Shown: piece after piece, positions 45,302 to 54,379 of the stretch
Layout of the letters: every line of letters starts with the position of its first letter
Numbering within the stretch: the first letter of the stretch is position 1
Assembly (NCBI RefSeq): GCF_014205295.1
Contig: NZ_JACHNF010000001.1
Location: 1,488,001 to 1,552,000, forward strand
DNA length: 64,000 nt
Direction: 5' to 3'
Origin: Kribbella solani
Lineage (GTDB): Bacteria > Actinomycetota > Actinomycetes > Propionibacteriales > Kribbellaceae
Notes under the pieces: generated by a model
The model's input: the letters and a program-made list of their open reading frames with translations, nothing else
Databases searched by the model: none
What the model was told of the DNA's origin: nothing
Position numbers and translations under genes: made by a program

Positions 45302-46822
45302 ATGAGTGTTCGGCGGATCATGGGTACCGAAACGGAGTTCGGGATCTCGGTGCCAGGCCAGCCCGGGGCGAACCCGATGCTGACCTCGAGCCAGGTGGTG
45401 AACGGCTACGCGCAGACGCAGCCACTCGCGCGCAAGACGCGGTGGGACTTCGACGAGGAGCATCCGCTCCGGGACGCGCGTGGGTTCGACCTCAGCCGGG
45501 AGGTGGCGGACTCCAGCCAGCTCACCGACGAGGAGACCGGCCTGGCGAACGTGATCCTTACCAACGGCGCCCGGCTGTACGTCGACCACGCCCACCCGGA
45601 GTACTCGGCGCCCGAGACCACCAACCCGCGCGACGCGGTGGTCTGGGACAAGGCCGGCGAGCTCGTGATCATGGAGGGCGCGCGCCAGGCCCGGCTGATC
45701 CCTGGCGCGCCACAACTCAACCTGTACAAGAACAACGTCGACAACAAAGGCGCCTCGTACGGGTCGCACGAGAACTATCTGATGCGCCGGTCGACCCCGT
45801 TCGCGTCGATCGTGCGGCACCTGACCCCGTTCTTCGTGAGTCGTCAGGTAGTCACCGGCGCCGGTCGCGTCGGGATCGGCCAGGACGGCGCGACGCACGG
45901 CTTCCAGATCAGCCAGCGGGCCGACTACTTCGAGGTCGAGGTCGGCCTGGAGACGACGCTGAAGCGGCCGATCATCAACACCCGGGACGAACCCCACGCG
46001 AACCCGGACCGCTACCGCCGGCTGCACGTGATCATCGGCGACGCGAACCTGTCCGAGCTCTCCACGTACCTGAAGGTCGGCACCACGTCACTGGTGCTGG
46101 CGATGATCGAGGACGGCTGGCTCACCGACGATCTGGGCGTCGACCGGCCGGTGACCACGCTGCACGAGGTCAGCCACGACCCGTCGTGTACGCAGCTGCT
46201 GACCCTCAAGGACGGCCGCAAGATCACCGCGGTCCAGCTGCAGACGGAGTACCTGGAGCAGGCCCGCAAGTACGTCGAGGACAAGTACGGCGACGACGCG
46301 GACCGGCAGACCAAGGACGTGCTGCACCGCTGGGAGCAGGTCCTGGACCAGCTCGCGACCGATCCGATGGGGTTGTCCGACCAGCTCGACTGGGTCGCGA
46401 AGTACAAGCTCCTCCAGCAGTACCGGGATCGCGACGGCCTGGACTGGGACGACTCGAAGCTGCACCTGATCGACCTGCAGTACGCCGACCTGCGTCCGGA
46501 CAAGGGCCTGTACTACCGGTTGGTGAAGTCCGGCCGGATGCAGCGGATCGTGACCGACGAGGAGATCCGGATGGCGGTCGCGCATCCGCCCACCGACACC
46601 CGGGCGTACTTCCGCGGCCGGTGCATGCAGCAGTACGCGCCGCAGGTCGCGGCGGCCTCCTGGGACTCGGTGATCTTCGATCTGCCGGGCAAGGAATCGC
46701 TGCAGCGGATCCCGACGCTGGACCCGCTCCGGGGCACCAAAGCGCATGTCGGGGCACTTCTTGACCAATGCGACACCGCAAGTGACCTGGTTCGCACCAT
46801 TACTGGGGGTGCCGCCGGGTAG
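45302..46822 (+). CDS. dop: Pup deamidase/depupylase Dop
   Basis: A glutamine-synthetase-fold enzyme that hydrolyses the Pup-lysine isopeptide bond and, in many species, deamidates Pup's C-terminal Gln. The 506-residue protein starts [10 protein letters not shown] with [14 protein letters not shown], the Dop-specific insertion that separates it from PafA. The catalytic Asp is in [14 protein letters not shown]. The Dop loop appears around residues 45-80. Since pup here encodes a terminal Glu, only depupylation should be needed. It lies upstream of pup and prcBA on the same strand. PafA, the ligase, is not in the window. Confidence 0.95.
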   Translation: MSVRRIMGTETEFGISVPGQPGANPMLTSSQVVNGYAQTQPLARKTRWDFDEEHPLRDARGFDLSREVADSSQLTDEETGLANVILTNGARLYVDHAHPEYSAPETTNPRDAVVWDKAGELVIMEGARQARLIPGAPQLNLYKNNVDNKGASYGSHENYLMRRSTPFASIVRHLTPFFVSRQVVTGAGRVGIGQDGATHGFQISQRADYFEVEVGLETTLKRPIINTRDEPHANPDRYRRLHVIIGDANLSELSTYLKVGTTSLVLAMIEDGWLTDDLGVDRPVTTLHEVSHDPSCTQLLTLKDGRKITAVQLQTEYLEQARKYVEDKYGDDADRQTKDVLHRWEQVLDQLATDPMGLSDQLDWVAKYKLLQQYRDRDGLDWDDSKLHLIDLQYADLRPDKGLYYRLVKSGRMQRIVTDEEIRMAVAHPPTDTRAYFRGRCMQQYAPQVAAASWDSVIFDLPGKESLQRIPTLDPLRGTKAHVGALLDQCDTASDLVRTITGGAAG

Positions 46823-46846
46823 GGTCGCCGTATACGGAGAAACACT

Positions 46847-46872
46847 GCGCCGGCCGGTTGGGCGGCCGGCGC
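46847..46872 (+). promoter_or_regulatory. Hairpin upstream of pup
   Basis: GCGCCGGCCG, 6-nt loop GTTGGG, CGGCCGGCGC: perfect 10-bp arms, 25 bp before the pup start. It could separate pup-prcBA expression from dop. The palindrome CCGTATACGG (46828-46837), which holds a TATACG -10-like hexamer, lies just upstream. Confidence 0.45.
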
Positions 46873-46897
46873 GGGCGGCGGTTCTAGGAGGTGGCAG

Positions 46898-47107
46898 ATG
46901 GCGAAGGACGGCGGTCAGCAGCACAAGCAGCCGAAGCGTTCGTCGACCGAGGAAGAGGTCGCGCAGGTCGAGGCGTCGGAGGATGTCCAGGAGCGCAAGG
47001 AACGGCTCGACGACGACGTCGATTCGATCCTGGACGAAATCGACGAGGTCCTGGAGGAGAACGCCGAGGAATTCGTCCGCGGATTCGTGCAAAAGGGTGG
47101 GGAGTGA
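46898..47107 (+). CDS. pup: Prokaryotic ubiquitin-like protein Pup
   Basis: The 69-residue intrinsically disordered tag that is attached to lysines of proteins to be degraded by the proteasome. The C-terminal half has the helical [18 protein letters not shown] region ([17 protein letters not shown]) that binds the Arc coiled coil. The protein ends Gly-Gly-Glu, so the ligase-ready form is encoded directly. AGGAGG lies 7 nt before the ATG. The stop overlaps the prcB start (GTGA at 47104-47107). Confidence 0.97.
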   Translation: MAKDGGQQHKQPKRSSTEEEVAQVEASEDVQERKERLDDDVDSILDEIDEVLEENAEEFVRGFVQKGGE

Positions 47108-47970
47108 ACCGCTCGATGACTTCTGATGCCTCCGGCCGGCTGCCGGAAGCCTTCCTGACCCCAGGTGGCTCGTCGTTCATGGACTTCCTGGCCGGGCACG
47201 CGCCCGACCTGTTGCCCGGACGACGGTCCCTGGGCCAAGGAATGAATCAGGGTGACCTGTCCAGTGAGGTCCCGCACGGCACGACCATCGTCGCCGCCAC
47301 CTTCCCCGGTGGCGTCGTGATGGCCGGCGACCGGCGGGCCACGATGGGCAACATCATCGCCCAGCGTGACATCGAGAAGGTGTTCCCCGCCGACGAGTAC
47401 TCGGCGGTCGCGTTCGCGGGCTCGGCCGGCTTCGGGATCGAGATGGTCCGGTTGTTCCAGGTCGAGCTCGAGCACTACGAGAAGCTCGAAGGCGCCACGC
47501 TGAGCCTGGACGGCAAGGCGAACCGGTTGAGCGCGCTGATCCGCGGCAACCTGCCGATGGCGATGCAGGGGCTGACCGTGGTGCCGCTGTTCGCCGGGTA
47601 CGACGAGGACATCAAGGGTGGCCGGATCTTCTCCTACGACCCGACCGGCGGGCGGTACGAGGAGACCCACTTCTACAGCGTCGGTTCGGGTTCGCTGTTC
47701 GCCCGCGGCGCGCTGAAGAAGCTGTACCGCGAGGACCTGTCCGAGACCGACTGCGTGACGGTGGCGATCCAGTCCCTGATCGACGCCGCCGACGACGACT
47801 CGGCGACCGGCGGGCCGGACATGCTGCGGCGGATCTTCCCGGTGGTCGGCGTGGTCACCGCGCACGGCTACCGGCGGCTGCCGGAGGACGAGGTGGCGGC
47901 GCTGGTCGACGCGGCCTGGTCGCAGCGGCACACCCGGCCCGACGGCCCGGCCTCGGCGTCCCTGACCTGA
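47104..47970 (+). CDS. prcB: 20S proteasome beta subunit
   Basis: The catalytic subunit of the proteasome core, 288 residues. A propeptide of about 59 residues is cleaved to expose the catalytic Thr60 in [13 protein letters not shown]. The catalytic Lys and Asp regions are [13 protein letters not shown]. The alternative start is ATG 47116; GTG 47104, which overlaps the pup stop, is preferred for coupling. The usual pup-prcB-prcA order is kept. The propeptide also helps assembly with PrcA. Confidence 0.95.
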   Translation: MNRSMTSDASGRLPEAFLTPGGSSFMDFLAGHAPDLLPGRRSLGQGMNQGDLSSEVPHGTTIVAATFPGGVVMAGDRRATMGNIIAQRDIEKVFPADEYSAVAFAGSAGFGIEMVRLFQVELEHYEKLEGATLSLDGKANRLSALIRGNLPMAMQGLTVVPLFAGYDEDIKGGRIFSYDPTGGRYEETHFYSVGSGSLFARGALKKLYREDLSETDCVTVAIQSLIDAADDDSATGGPDMLRRIFPVVGVVTAHGYRRLPEDEVAALVDAAWSQRHTRPDGPASASLT

Positions 47971-48009
47971 CCACCTGCCCGATCGACCGATTAGAGGACG
48001 ACAGATTCG

Positions 48010-48870
48010 ATGAGCGTTCCGTTCTACGTCTCGCCCGAACAGCTGATGCGGGACCGGGCCGACTTCGCCCGGAAGGGCATCGCCAAGGGCCGCAGCGCGA
48101 TCGCGTTGCAGTACGCCGACGGCATCCTGTTCGTCGCGGAGAACCGCTCGCCCGCGCTGCACAAGGTGGCCGAGATCTACGACCGGATGGCGTTCGCCGC
48201 CGTCGGCCGGTACAACGAGTTCGAGAACCTGCGGATCGCCGGGGTCCGGCTCGCGGACATGCGCGGGTACTCGTACGACCGGCGTGACGTCACCGGCCGG
48301 GCGCTCGCCAACGCGTACGCGCAGACGCTCGGCGCGATCTTCTCCTCCGGTGGCGAGAAGCCGCTCGAGGTGGAGATCCTGGTCGCCGAGATCGGCGGCA
48401 GCGCGGCCGAGGACCAGATCTACCGGCTCACCTACGACGGCTCGATCGCGGACGTTCGTGGGTACGCGGTCATGGGTGGCGCGGCCGAGCAGGTCGCCGA
48501 CTACATCGGCGAGCACTACAGCGACGGGATCTCGCTGGCCGGGGCGCTCCGGCTCGCGGTCGACGCGCTCGGCCACGACGGCACCGAGGTCCGCGAGCTG
48601 ACCTCGGACCAGCTCGAGGTCGCGGTGCTGGACCGGACCCGGACGCAGGTCCGCAAGTTCAAACGGATGTCCGAGGCGACCCTGGCCGGCATCCTGACCG
48701 ACTCCCGCCCGGCAGCCGACGGCGACACGGCCGGCGAGTCCGGCGGCGAGTCCGGCGGTGCAGCTGGGTCCGGTGATTCGGCTGGAGCTGCTGTGTCGGG
48801 CGATGACTCGGCCGACGACGACGCGCCGATCGCGCCGCCGGAAGACCCCGACGAGAACCGTCCGCTGTGA
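48010..48870 (+). CDS. prcA: 20S proteasome alpha subunit
   Basis: The gate-forming outer-ring subunit, 286 residues. The N-terminal [20 protein letters not shown] forms the gate and is opened by the Arc C-terminal tail. The core has the alpha-type fold ([18 protein letters not shown]). The last 60 residues are acidic and low-complexity ([16 protein letters not shown]), a common but variable feature. The start is 39 bp after prcB with AGAGGACGACAG as ribosome-binding site. The stop overlaps the NUDIX start (GTGA). Confidence 0.95.
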   Translation: MSVPFYVSPEQLMRDRADFARKGIAKGRSAIALQYADGILFVAENRSPALHKVAEIYDRMAFAAVGRYNEFENLRIAGVRLADMRGYSYDRRDVTGRALANAYAQTLGAIFSSGGEKPLEVEILVAEIGGSAAEDQIYRLTYDGSIADVRGYAVMGGAAEQVADYIGEHYSDGISLAGALRLAVDALGHDGTEVRELTSDQLEVAVLDRTRTQVRKFKRMSEATLAGILTDSRPAADGDTAGESGGESGGAAGSGDSAGAAVSGDDSADDDAPIAPPEDPDENRPL

Positions 48871-49565
48871 CGGATCAGCACGACAACTCAGCCGTCACCG
48901 ACAACGTGGCGGCTGAGTCGTTTCCGGGGTCGCCGACGGACGACCGGGATCAGCCGACTCGGGCGGATCGGCTGGGTGAGGCGGCTCGGCTCGTGGATCA
49001 GGTGGAGCGTCCGGGTGATCCGGTTGCGTGGGAGTTGTTGGCTGAGGAGCCGGGGTTTCAGCGGTTTTTGACGGTGAAGTTGCGTCGTTACCGGATGCCG
49101 GACGGGACCGAGGTCGAGTGGGACGTGTTCGGTCCGGAGTCCGAGCAGGGCATCGCGGCCGGGATCACGGTGCTGCCGCTCACCCCGGAGGGCCGGATCG
49201 TGACGATCCGGATGTTCCGGGCCGGTCCGGACAGCATCGTGACCAACCTCCCCGGCGGTCTGGTGGAGCCGGGGGAGGACGTCGCGGTGGCCGCTGCCCG
49301 CGAGCTCGAGGAGGAGACCGGCTACACCTGCGAGACGCTCGACGTGGTCGGCTGGCAGTGGTCCGGCGCGTCGTCGACGTTTCGCAAGTACGTCGGGATC
49401 GCCCGCGGCTGCCGCCCGGACGGGAAGCAGCAGCTGGACGAGGCCGAGGATTGCGTACCGGTGGAGCTGACCGTCGACGCGTTCCGTACCGAACTCCGCA
49501 CTCCGGGTGCGATGACGGGCATCGATGCGGCCTATTTGGCGTTGGACCATGCAGGACTGCTGTGA
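48867..49565 (+). CDS. NUDIX hydrolase (ADP-ribose pyrophosphatase-like)
   Basis: A 232-residue NUDIX protein with an N-terminal acidic extension. The NUDIX box is [20 protein letters not shown] followed by ETGY. ADP-ribose pyrophosphatases have this arrangement, but the substrate is unknown. The GTG start overlaps the prcA stop, so it is co-translated with the proteasome. Base use in the first 180 bp is slightly richer in T. In other actinomycetes pafA often lies near this point, so the NUDIX gene may take that place. Confidence 0.85.
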   Translation: MTDQHDNSAVTDNVAAESFPGSPTDDRDQPTRADRLGEAARLVDQVERPGDPVAWELLAEEPGFQRFLTVKLRRYRMPDGTEVEWDVFGPESEQGIAAGITVLPLTPEGRIVTIRMFRAGPDSIVTNLPGGLVEPGEDVAVAAARELEEETGYTCETLDVVGWQWSGASSTFRKYVGIARGCRPDGKQQLDEAEDCVPVELTVDAFRTELRTPGAMTGIDAAYLALDHAGLL

Positions 49566-49587
49566 ATCTCACCGAATGGGGACTGTG

Positions 49588-50007
49588 ATGGCTGACTGGA
49601 ACACGGGCATTATCGAGGAGTTCCGCGCGAACGACGGCAAGGTCGGCGGCAACTTCGAAGGTGCCCCGATGACCCTGCTGCACCACCGGGGCCGCAAGAG
49701 CGGTCAGGAGTACGTCGCTCCGACGATGTACCTGGCCGACGACAACGACCCGGAGACCGTGTACGTGTTCGCCAGCAAGGCCGGCGCCCCGACCGACCCG
49801 GAGTGGTACCGGAATCTGGTCGCGGCCGGCGAAGGCACGATCGAGCGCGGCACGGAGACGTACAAGGTGACTGTCCGTGACGTCACCGGCGCCGACCGGG
49901 ACCGGATCTACGCGGAGCAGGCACGCCGCTACCCGGGCTTCGCCGAGTACGAGAAGCAGACGGCCGGTATCCGCACCATCCCGGTTCTCGAGCTGCGCCG
50001 GGCCTGA
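49588..50007 (+). CDS. Nitroreductase/F420-dependent oxidoreductase, DDN family
   Basis: A 139-residue split-barrel protein of the deazaflavin-dependent nitroreductase (DDN) family, which uses coenzyme F420 in actinomycetes. Key pieces are GAPMTLLHHRGRKSGQEYVAPTMYLA-type pattern (LHHRGRKSGQ is the phosphate-binding part), PEWYRNLVA, and the end RTIPVLELRR. It may reduce quinones or other small electrophiles. The ATG at 49588 is chosen; earlier in-frame starts lie inside the NUDIX gene. Confidence 0.88.
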   Translation: MADWNTGIIEEFRANDGKVGGNFEGAPMTLLHHRGRKSGQEYVAPTMYLADDNDPETVYVFASKAGAPTDPEWYRNLVAAGEGTIERGTETYKVTVRDVTGADRDRIYAEQARRYPGFAEYEKQTAGIRTIPVLELRRA

Positions 50008-50009
50008 CG

Positions 50010-51752
50010 ATGGAGCCGCGGCAGCGGAGCAGCCGCCCGGACGGATTCGCGCTCGGTGACACCGTCGGCCTGGTGCACGGCCCGGCCACCGATCCGGACG
50101 CCGAGCGGCTGGTCCGCGCGACCCTGACCCGCGCGGGTGTCCGTACCGTCGTGGACGGCGAAGCTGCCGTGACCATCCACCTCGGTGGCACCGGTCTCGG
50201 CGCGCAACCAGCCAGTGAACTGCCCGCCGAGGGGTACGTAGTTGCTGTCGGCGCCAATCGGATCGTGCTGGACGGCGCCGACGTCCGCGGGACGTACTAC
50301 GCCGCCCTGACCTTCGACGAAGTTGTCCAAGGCAACGAGGTGGACGGCGTCGAGATCCGCGACTGGCCGGCGCTGCGCTATCGCGGCTCGATCGAAGGCT
50401 TCTACGGCACGCCGTGGTCGCACGCCGACCGGCTGGATCACCTGGACTATCTCGGCGCGCACCGGATGAACACGTTCCAGTACGCGCCGAAGGACGACGT
50501 GTATCACCGCGAGCAGTGGCGCGACCCGTACCCGGCGGACAAGCTCGCCGAGCTGGGTGAGCTGATCGAGCGGGCGCGCCGCAACAAGGTCGACTTCACT
50601 TTCGCGCTCTCGCCGGGGCTCTCGATCCGGTACACCTCGGACGAGGATTACCAGGCGCTGATCGCGAAGTTCGACGCGCTGTACGAGCTGGGCGTGCGGG
50701 TCTTCAACGTGCCACTCGACGACATCGAGTACGAGACGTGGCACAGCGCGGAGGACGCGGCGAAGTACGGCACCGGTGGCGGCGCGGCGGGTGCGGCGCA
50801 GGCGGACCTGTGCAACCGGGTCCAGCGCGAGTGGATCGCGACGAAGCCGGATGTCGAGCCGCTGCAAATGGTGCCGACGGAGTACTACGACGTCGACGAA
50901 TCGCCGTACAAGCAGGCGCTGCGCGAGCGGATGGATCCGGCCGTGATCGTGCACTGGACCGGGACGGCGGTAGTGCCGGAGCAGATCACGAGTGCACAAG
51001 CGGCCGCGGCGAAGGCGGTGTTCGGGCACGACATCCTGATCTGGGACAACTACCCGGTCAACGACTACGCGCACGGCCGGATCCTGCTCGCCGCGTACAC
51101 CGGTCGTGAACCGGGTGTCGCGGAGCAGGTCGTCGGCGTGATCTCGAACCCGATGAACCAGGCCGCGGTCAGCAAGCTCGCGCTCTACTCGTTCGCCGAG
51201 TTCGGTTGGAAGCCGGAGGTGTACGACGCGGACGCGTCCTGGCGTCGCGCGATCGCCGAGCGGGCCGGGGGAGACGCGGACACGATCCGGGCGCTGGAGG
51301 TGTTCGCGGACCTCACCACGTACGACGGGAAGCTGCACCTGGTCAACGCGCCGGTGCTCGCCGGGAAGCTGGCCGCGTTCCGTACGGCCTGGGAGTCGGG
51401 TGACCTGGCCGGCGCGATCGCCGACCTCGAGCCGTACTTCGAGGCGATCGAGAACGCACCGGCCCAGCTCCGCGCCGGTTTGGTCGACCCGGCCTTCGCC
51501 GAGGAGGCGGATGCCTGGCTCGACGCATCTTTCTACTGGGGTCAGGCGCTGCGCCAGGCGCTCCGGGCGCTGGAGGCGCAGGCCGAGGGCAACAAGTCGG
51601 GTATCGCGACGGCGCTTGCGGAGATTCGCCACCTGACGGATCGCGCCGAAGCGATCCGCGACGTCCGGCTACCGCACTCCCGCACGCATCCCCGGATCGG
51701 TGACGGAGTGGCTGACGCATTCCTCAGCGAAGTGGCCGGCCGGTTATCCTGA
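50010..51752 (+). CDS. GH84 family beta-N-acetylglucosaminidase, intracellular
   Basis: A 580-residue glycoside hydrolase of family 84 (O-GlcNAcase/hyaluronidase-type). The N-terminal 110 residues are the usual alpha/beta domain. The TIM barrel begins RGSIEGFYGTPWSH. The catalytic Asp pair is Asp237-Asp238 in VPLDDIEYE, and VHWTGTAVVPE follows. It cleaves terminal N-acetylglucosamine from substrates by substrate-assisted catalysis. There is no signal peptide or membrane helix, so it appears cytosolic, unlike most bacterial GH84 enzymes. It starts 2 bp after the DDN gene. The ZTP riboswitch begins just after its stop. Confidence 0.88.
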   Translation: MEPRQRSSRPDGFALGDTVGLVHGPATDPDAERLVRATLTRAGVRTVVDGEAAVTIHLGGTGLGAQPASELPAEGYVVAVGANRIVLDGADVRGTYYAALTFDEVVQGNEVDGVEIRDWPALRYRGSIEGFYGTPWSHADRLDHLDYLGAHRMNTFQYAPKDDVYHREQWRDPYPADKLAELGELIERARRNKVDFTFALSPGLSIRYTSDEDYQALIAKFDALYELGVRVFNVPLDDIEYETWHSAEDAAKYGTGGGAAGAAQADLCNRVQREWIATKPDVEPLQMVPTEYYDVDESPYKQALRERMDPAVIVHWTGTAVVPEQITSAQAAAAKAVFGHDILIWDNYPVNDYAHGRILLAAYTGREPGVAEQVVGVISNPMNQAAVSKLALYSFAEFGWKPEVYDADASWRRAIAERAGGDADTIRALEVFADLTTYDGKLHLVNAPVLAGKLAAFRTAWESGDLAGAIADLEPYFEAIENAPAQLRAGLVDPAFAEEADAWLDASFYWGQALRQALRALEAQAEGNKSGIATALAEIRHLTDRAEAIRDVRLPHSRTHPRIGDGVADAFLSEVAGRLS

Positions 51753-51832
51753 CACCGGACCGCGACTGGCGCTGAGGTGGATCACCACCGGGGAACGGTC
51801 TGCCATCCGGCTTCGCCGCGCGCCTGGGCACC
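51753..51832 (+). ncRNA. ZTP riboswitch (pfl motif) upstream of folD
   Basis: The conserved pfl pattern is present: GACTGGCG (51764-51771), GGTGG paired with CCACC (51776-51789), then the pseudoknot stretch CCGGGGAAC and CGCCTGGGCA (51821-51830). In known cases this RNA binds ZTP/ZMP, which rises when 10-formyl-tetrahydrofolate is low, and turns on folate genes. folD follows 24 bp later. CCGCGC (51816-51821) could pair with GCGCGG just before the start (51850-51855), suggesting translational control. Confidence 0.85.
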
Positions 51833-51855
51833 TGGGAGATGACAGAGGTGCGCGG

Positions 51856-52716
51856 ATGACTGCTGAACTCATGATCGGGACCGACCTCGCCGCCGAGATG
51901 GTGGCCAAGGCGGCGGAGCGGGCGCGGGCGTTGCAGGAACGGGCCGGCGTCCAGCCGTGCCTCGCGACCGTACTGGTCGGTGACGACCCGGCGTCGGCCA
52001 CGTACGTACGGATGAAGCAGAACCGGTCGAAGAAGGCCGGGATCGCCTCGGTCAGCGTCGGCCTGCCTGCCGACACATCGACCGATGAGCTGGTCGCGGA
52101 GATCCGGAAGCTGTCCGACGACCCGGCGGTGCACGGCATTCTGCTGCAGCACCCGGTGCCGGCGCAGATCGACGAGCGGGCCGCGTTCGAGGCGATCGAT
52201 CCGGCCAAGGACGTGGACGGCGTGACGATGCGCTCGTTCGCGGCGATGGCCTTCGGCGATCCCGGTTTCCGGTCCGCGACACCCGGCGGCATCATGCGGC
52301 TGCTGGCGGCGTACGAAGTACCGCTGGAAGGCGCGCACGCCGTCGTGATCGGCCGCAGCCCGATCCTCGGGAAGCCGGCCGGTATGTTGCTGCTGGCATC
52401 GAACGCGACGGTCACGTACGCGCACTCCCGTACCCGTGACCTGCCCGAGCTGGTCCGGACGGCGGATGTGGTGATCGCGGCGGTCGGGAAGCCGGAGTTC
52501 GTCCGCGGTGACTGGCTGAAGCCGGGCGCGGTCGTGGTCGATGCCGGGTACAACGAGGGCAATCTGGGCGACGTGCACTTCGCCGAGGCGGCCGCGGTGG
52601 CGAGGCTGATCACGCCGGTGCCGGGTGGGGTCGGGCCGATGACGATCGCGCTGCTGCTGGAGCAGACGGTCGATGCGGCTGAGACGGCTGTCCAGTCCTT
52701 GACCACGTTGGCCTAG
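51856..52716 (+). CDS. folD: Methylenetetrahydrofolate dehydrogenase/cyclohydrolase FolD
   Basis: A bifunctional cytosolic enzyme that interconverts methylene-, methenyl- and 10-formyl-tetrahydrofolate, supplying purine and fMet synthesis. The 286-residue protein has the normal length. Signatures are TYVRMKQNRSKKAG (active-site Lys), HGILLQHPVPAQID, the dinucleotide loop VIGRSPILGKP, and the C-terminal TPVPGGVGPMT. AGAGG lies 8 nt before the ATG. Expression should be governed by the ZTP riboswitch upstream. aroH follows 39 bp later. Confidence 0.95.
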   Translation: MTAELMIGTDLAAEMVAKAAERARALQERAGVQPCLATVLVGDDPASATYVRMKQNRSKKAGIASVSVGLPADTSTDELVAEIRKLSDDPAVHGILLQHPVPAQIDERAAFEAIDPAKDVDGVTMRSFAAMAFGDPGFRSATPGGIMRLLAAYEVPLEGAHAVVIGRSPILGKPAGMLLLASNATVTYAHSRTRDLPELVRTADVVIAAVGKPEFVRGDWLKPGAVVVDAGYNEGNLGDVHFAEAAAVARLITPVPGGVGPMTIALLLEQTVDAAETAVQSLTTLA

Positions 52717-52755
52717 GCTGGGGGGATCAACAGTCGTGGCCTGAGGAGGCGAGAC

Positions 52756-53124
52756 GTGGCGGTACGGGCGATCCGGGGTGCCACCCAGCTGGACGTCGAC
52801 GAGCGCGAGCATCTGCTCGAGCGGTCGGCGGAGCTGGTGAAGGCCGTCCTGGAGGCGAACGATCTGGAGAACGAGGACCTGATCAGCATCCTCTTCACCG
52901 TCACGTCGGACCTGCGTTCGGAGTTTCCCGCCGTCGCCGGGCGGCAGATCGGGCTCACCGACGTACCGCTGATGTGCATGCAGGAGATCCCGGTCCCGCA
53001 CGCGCTGCCCCGGGTGGTGCGGCTGATGCTGCACACCGAGACGCCGCGGTCGCGGGACAAGATCCAGCACGTGTACCTGCACGGGGCCGTCGCGCTGCGC
53101 CCGGATCTGACCGGCGCCCAGTGA
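52756..53124 (+). CDS. aroH: Chorismate mutase, AroH type
   Basis: A 122-residue monofunctional AroH-fold chorismate mutase (trimeric, cytosolic) converting chorismate to prephenate. Conserved elements are VRAIRGATQLDVDE at the N-terminus, the pocket Cys and Arg in PLMCMQEIPV and RVVRLML, and the end KIQHVYLHGAVALRPDL. The GTG start follows GAGGCGAGAC. The next gene, tyrA, uses prephenate, so the pair makes two consecutive steps of tyrosine synthesis. Confidence 0.93.
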   Translation: MAVRAIRGATQLDVDEREHLLERSAELVKAVLEANDLENEDLISILFTVTSDLRSEFPAVAGRQIGLTDVPLMCMQEIPVPHALPRVVRLMLHTETPRSRDKIQHVYLHGAVALRPDLTGAQ

Positions 53125-53126
53125 AT

Positions 53127-53187
53127 CAGGTGTGCAGTGAAACCAGGCGCAGTGAAACCAGGTGCAGCGAACCAGGTGTGCGGTGAG
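53127..53187. repeat. Four short tandem repeats before tyrA
   Basis: Variants of CAGGTGTGCAGTGAAAC occur head to tail at 53127, 53144, 53159 and 53173 (14-17 bp each). The last copy includes the tyrA ribosome-binding site and start codon. Confidence 0.7.
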
Positions 53188-54256
53188 TGAGCTGCGTGGT
53201 CCGGTCCGGATCGTCGGTACCGGCCTGATCGGTACGTCGATCGGCCTCGCGCTGGCGCGGCTCGGCGTCGTCGTGGAACTCGTCGACGGCAACGCGGACA
53301 ACGCGCTGATGGCGGAGCGGATCGGCGCCGGATCACGGTCGGTGGAGCTCGAACCACAGTTGGTCGTCGTCGCCGTACCGCCGGATCATGTCGGCGCCGT
53401 GATCGCGCGGCAGCTTGAGCAGACCGCGGGCAGCGGCGCGATCGTCACCGACGCGGCCAGCGTGAAGTCCAAGCCGCTCGCGGACGCGCGCCGCCTTACC
53501 GGCGATCTCAGCCGGTACGTCGGCAGTCACCCGATGGCCGGCTCGGAGCGGAACGGCCCGCTGGCCGGGCGCGCCGATCTGTTCGACGGCGCGACCTGGG
53601 CGATCACCCCGCACGAGACCAGCGACCCGGAGGCGGTCGACCTGGTCCGGCGGCTGGCCGAGGCCGCGGGTGCGCGGACGGTCGAGATGTCGGTCGAGGA
53701 TCACGACCTCGGTGTGGCCCGGGTGTCGCATCTGCCGCACCTGATGTCGGCGCTCGCGGCCGGTACGCTCACCGACGCGCCGTCGTCGCACCTGCAGCTG
53801 TCGGGTCAGGGCGTACGGGACGTGACCCGGATCGCGGCCGGTGATCCGAAGCTGTGGACCCAGATCGTGTCCGCCAACTCGACCGCGCTGACCGGGTTGC
53901 TGGAGCAGATCCGGGGCGAGCTCGACCGGCTCCTCGTTGCCTTGGGCAAGGAAGAGGCGGCCGACGAGCTGACCGCGATCCTCGGTCAGGGCGCCTCCGG
54001 CGCGGTCCGCGTACCGGGCAAGCACGGTACGCCGCACATCGAGCTGGTCACGGTTCTGGTCACGATCCCGGACCGCCCGGGTCAGCTGGCGCGCCTGTTC
54101 GCGGACGCGGCCGAGTCCGGCGCCAACGTCGAGGACCTCCGCATCGACCACAGCCCCGGCCGCCCCGCCGGTGAGGTCGAGCTCGCGGTCAAGCCCGCCT
54201 CGGTCGACCAGTTGGTCACCGTCCTGACGGACCGCGGCTGGACAGTCCACCGCTAG
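53183..54256 (+). CDS. tyrA: Prephenate dehydrogenase
   Basis: A 357-residue NAD(P)-dependent enzyme that oxidises prephenate to 4-hydroxyphenylpyruvate. The Rossmann motif is VGTGLIGTSIGLALA, the catalytic His region is SHPMAGSERNGP, and VSHLPHLMS is also typical. A C-terminal ACT domain (VTVLVTIPDRPGQLARLF) suggests feedback by tyrosine. The GTG at 53183 is preferred; GTG 53162 would add seven residues. Its start lies inside a short tandem repeat. Confidence 0.93.
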   Translation: MSELRGPVRIVGTGLIGTSIGLALARLGVVVELVDGNADNALMAERIGAGSRSVELEPQLVVVAVPPDHVGAVIARQLEQTAGSGAIVTDAASVKSKPLADARRLTGDLSRYVGSHPMAGSERNGPLAGRADLFDGATWAITPHETSDPEAVDLVRRLAEAAGARTVEMSVEDHDLGVARVSHLPHLMSALAAGTLTDAPSSHLQLSGQGVRDVTRIAAGDPKLWTQIVSANSTALTGLLEQIRGELDRLLVALGKEEAADELTAILGQGASGAVRVPGKHGTPHIELVTVLVTIPDRPGQLARLFADAAESGANVEDLRIDHSPGRPAGEVELAVKPASVDQLVTVLTDRGWTVHR

Positions 54257-54379
54257 CTGTCGGGTTGTTTCACCAGTGGCCTGCTGCAGCACGGCATCGG
54301 CGCGACAAGCCGTCAGCGGGCGCCCTTGCCGGGGTGGTCCGGCGCGGGAGTGTCCCTGGGCGGCGGTAATCTTCGGGGC

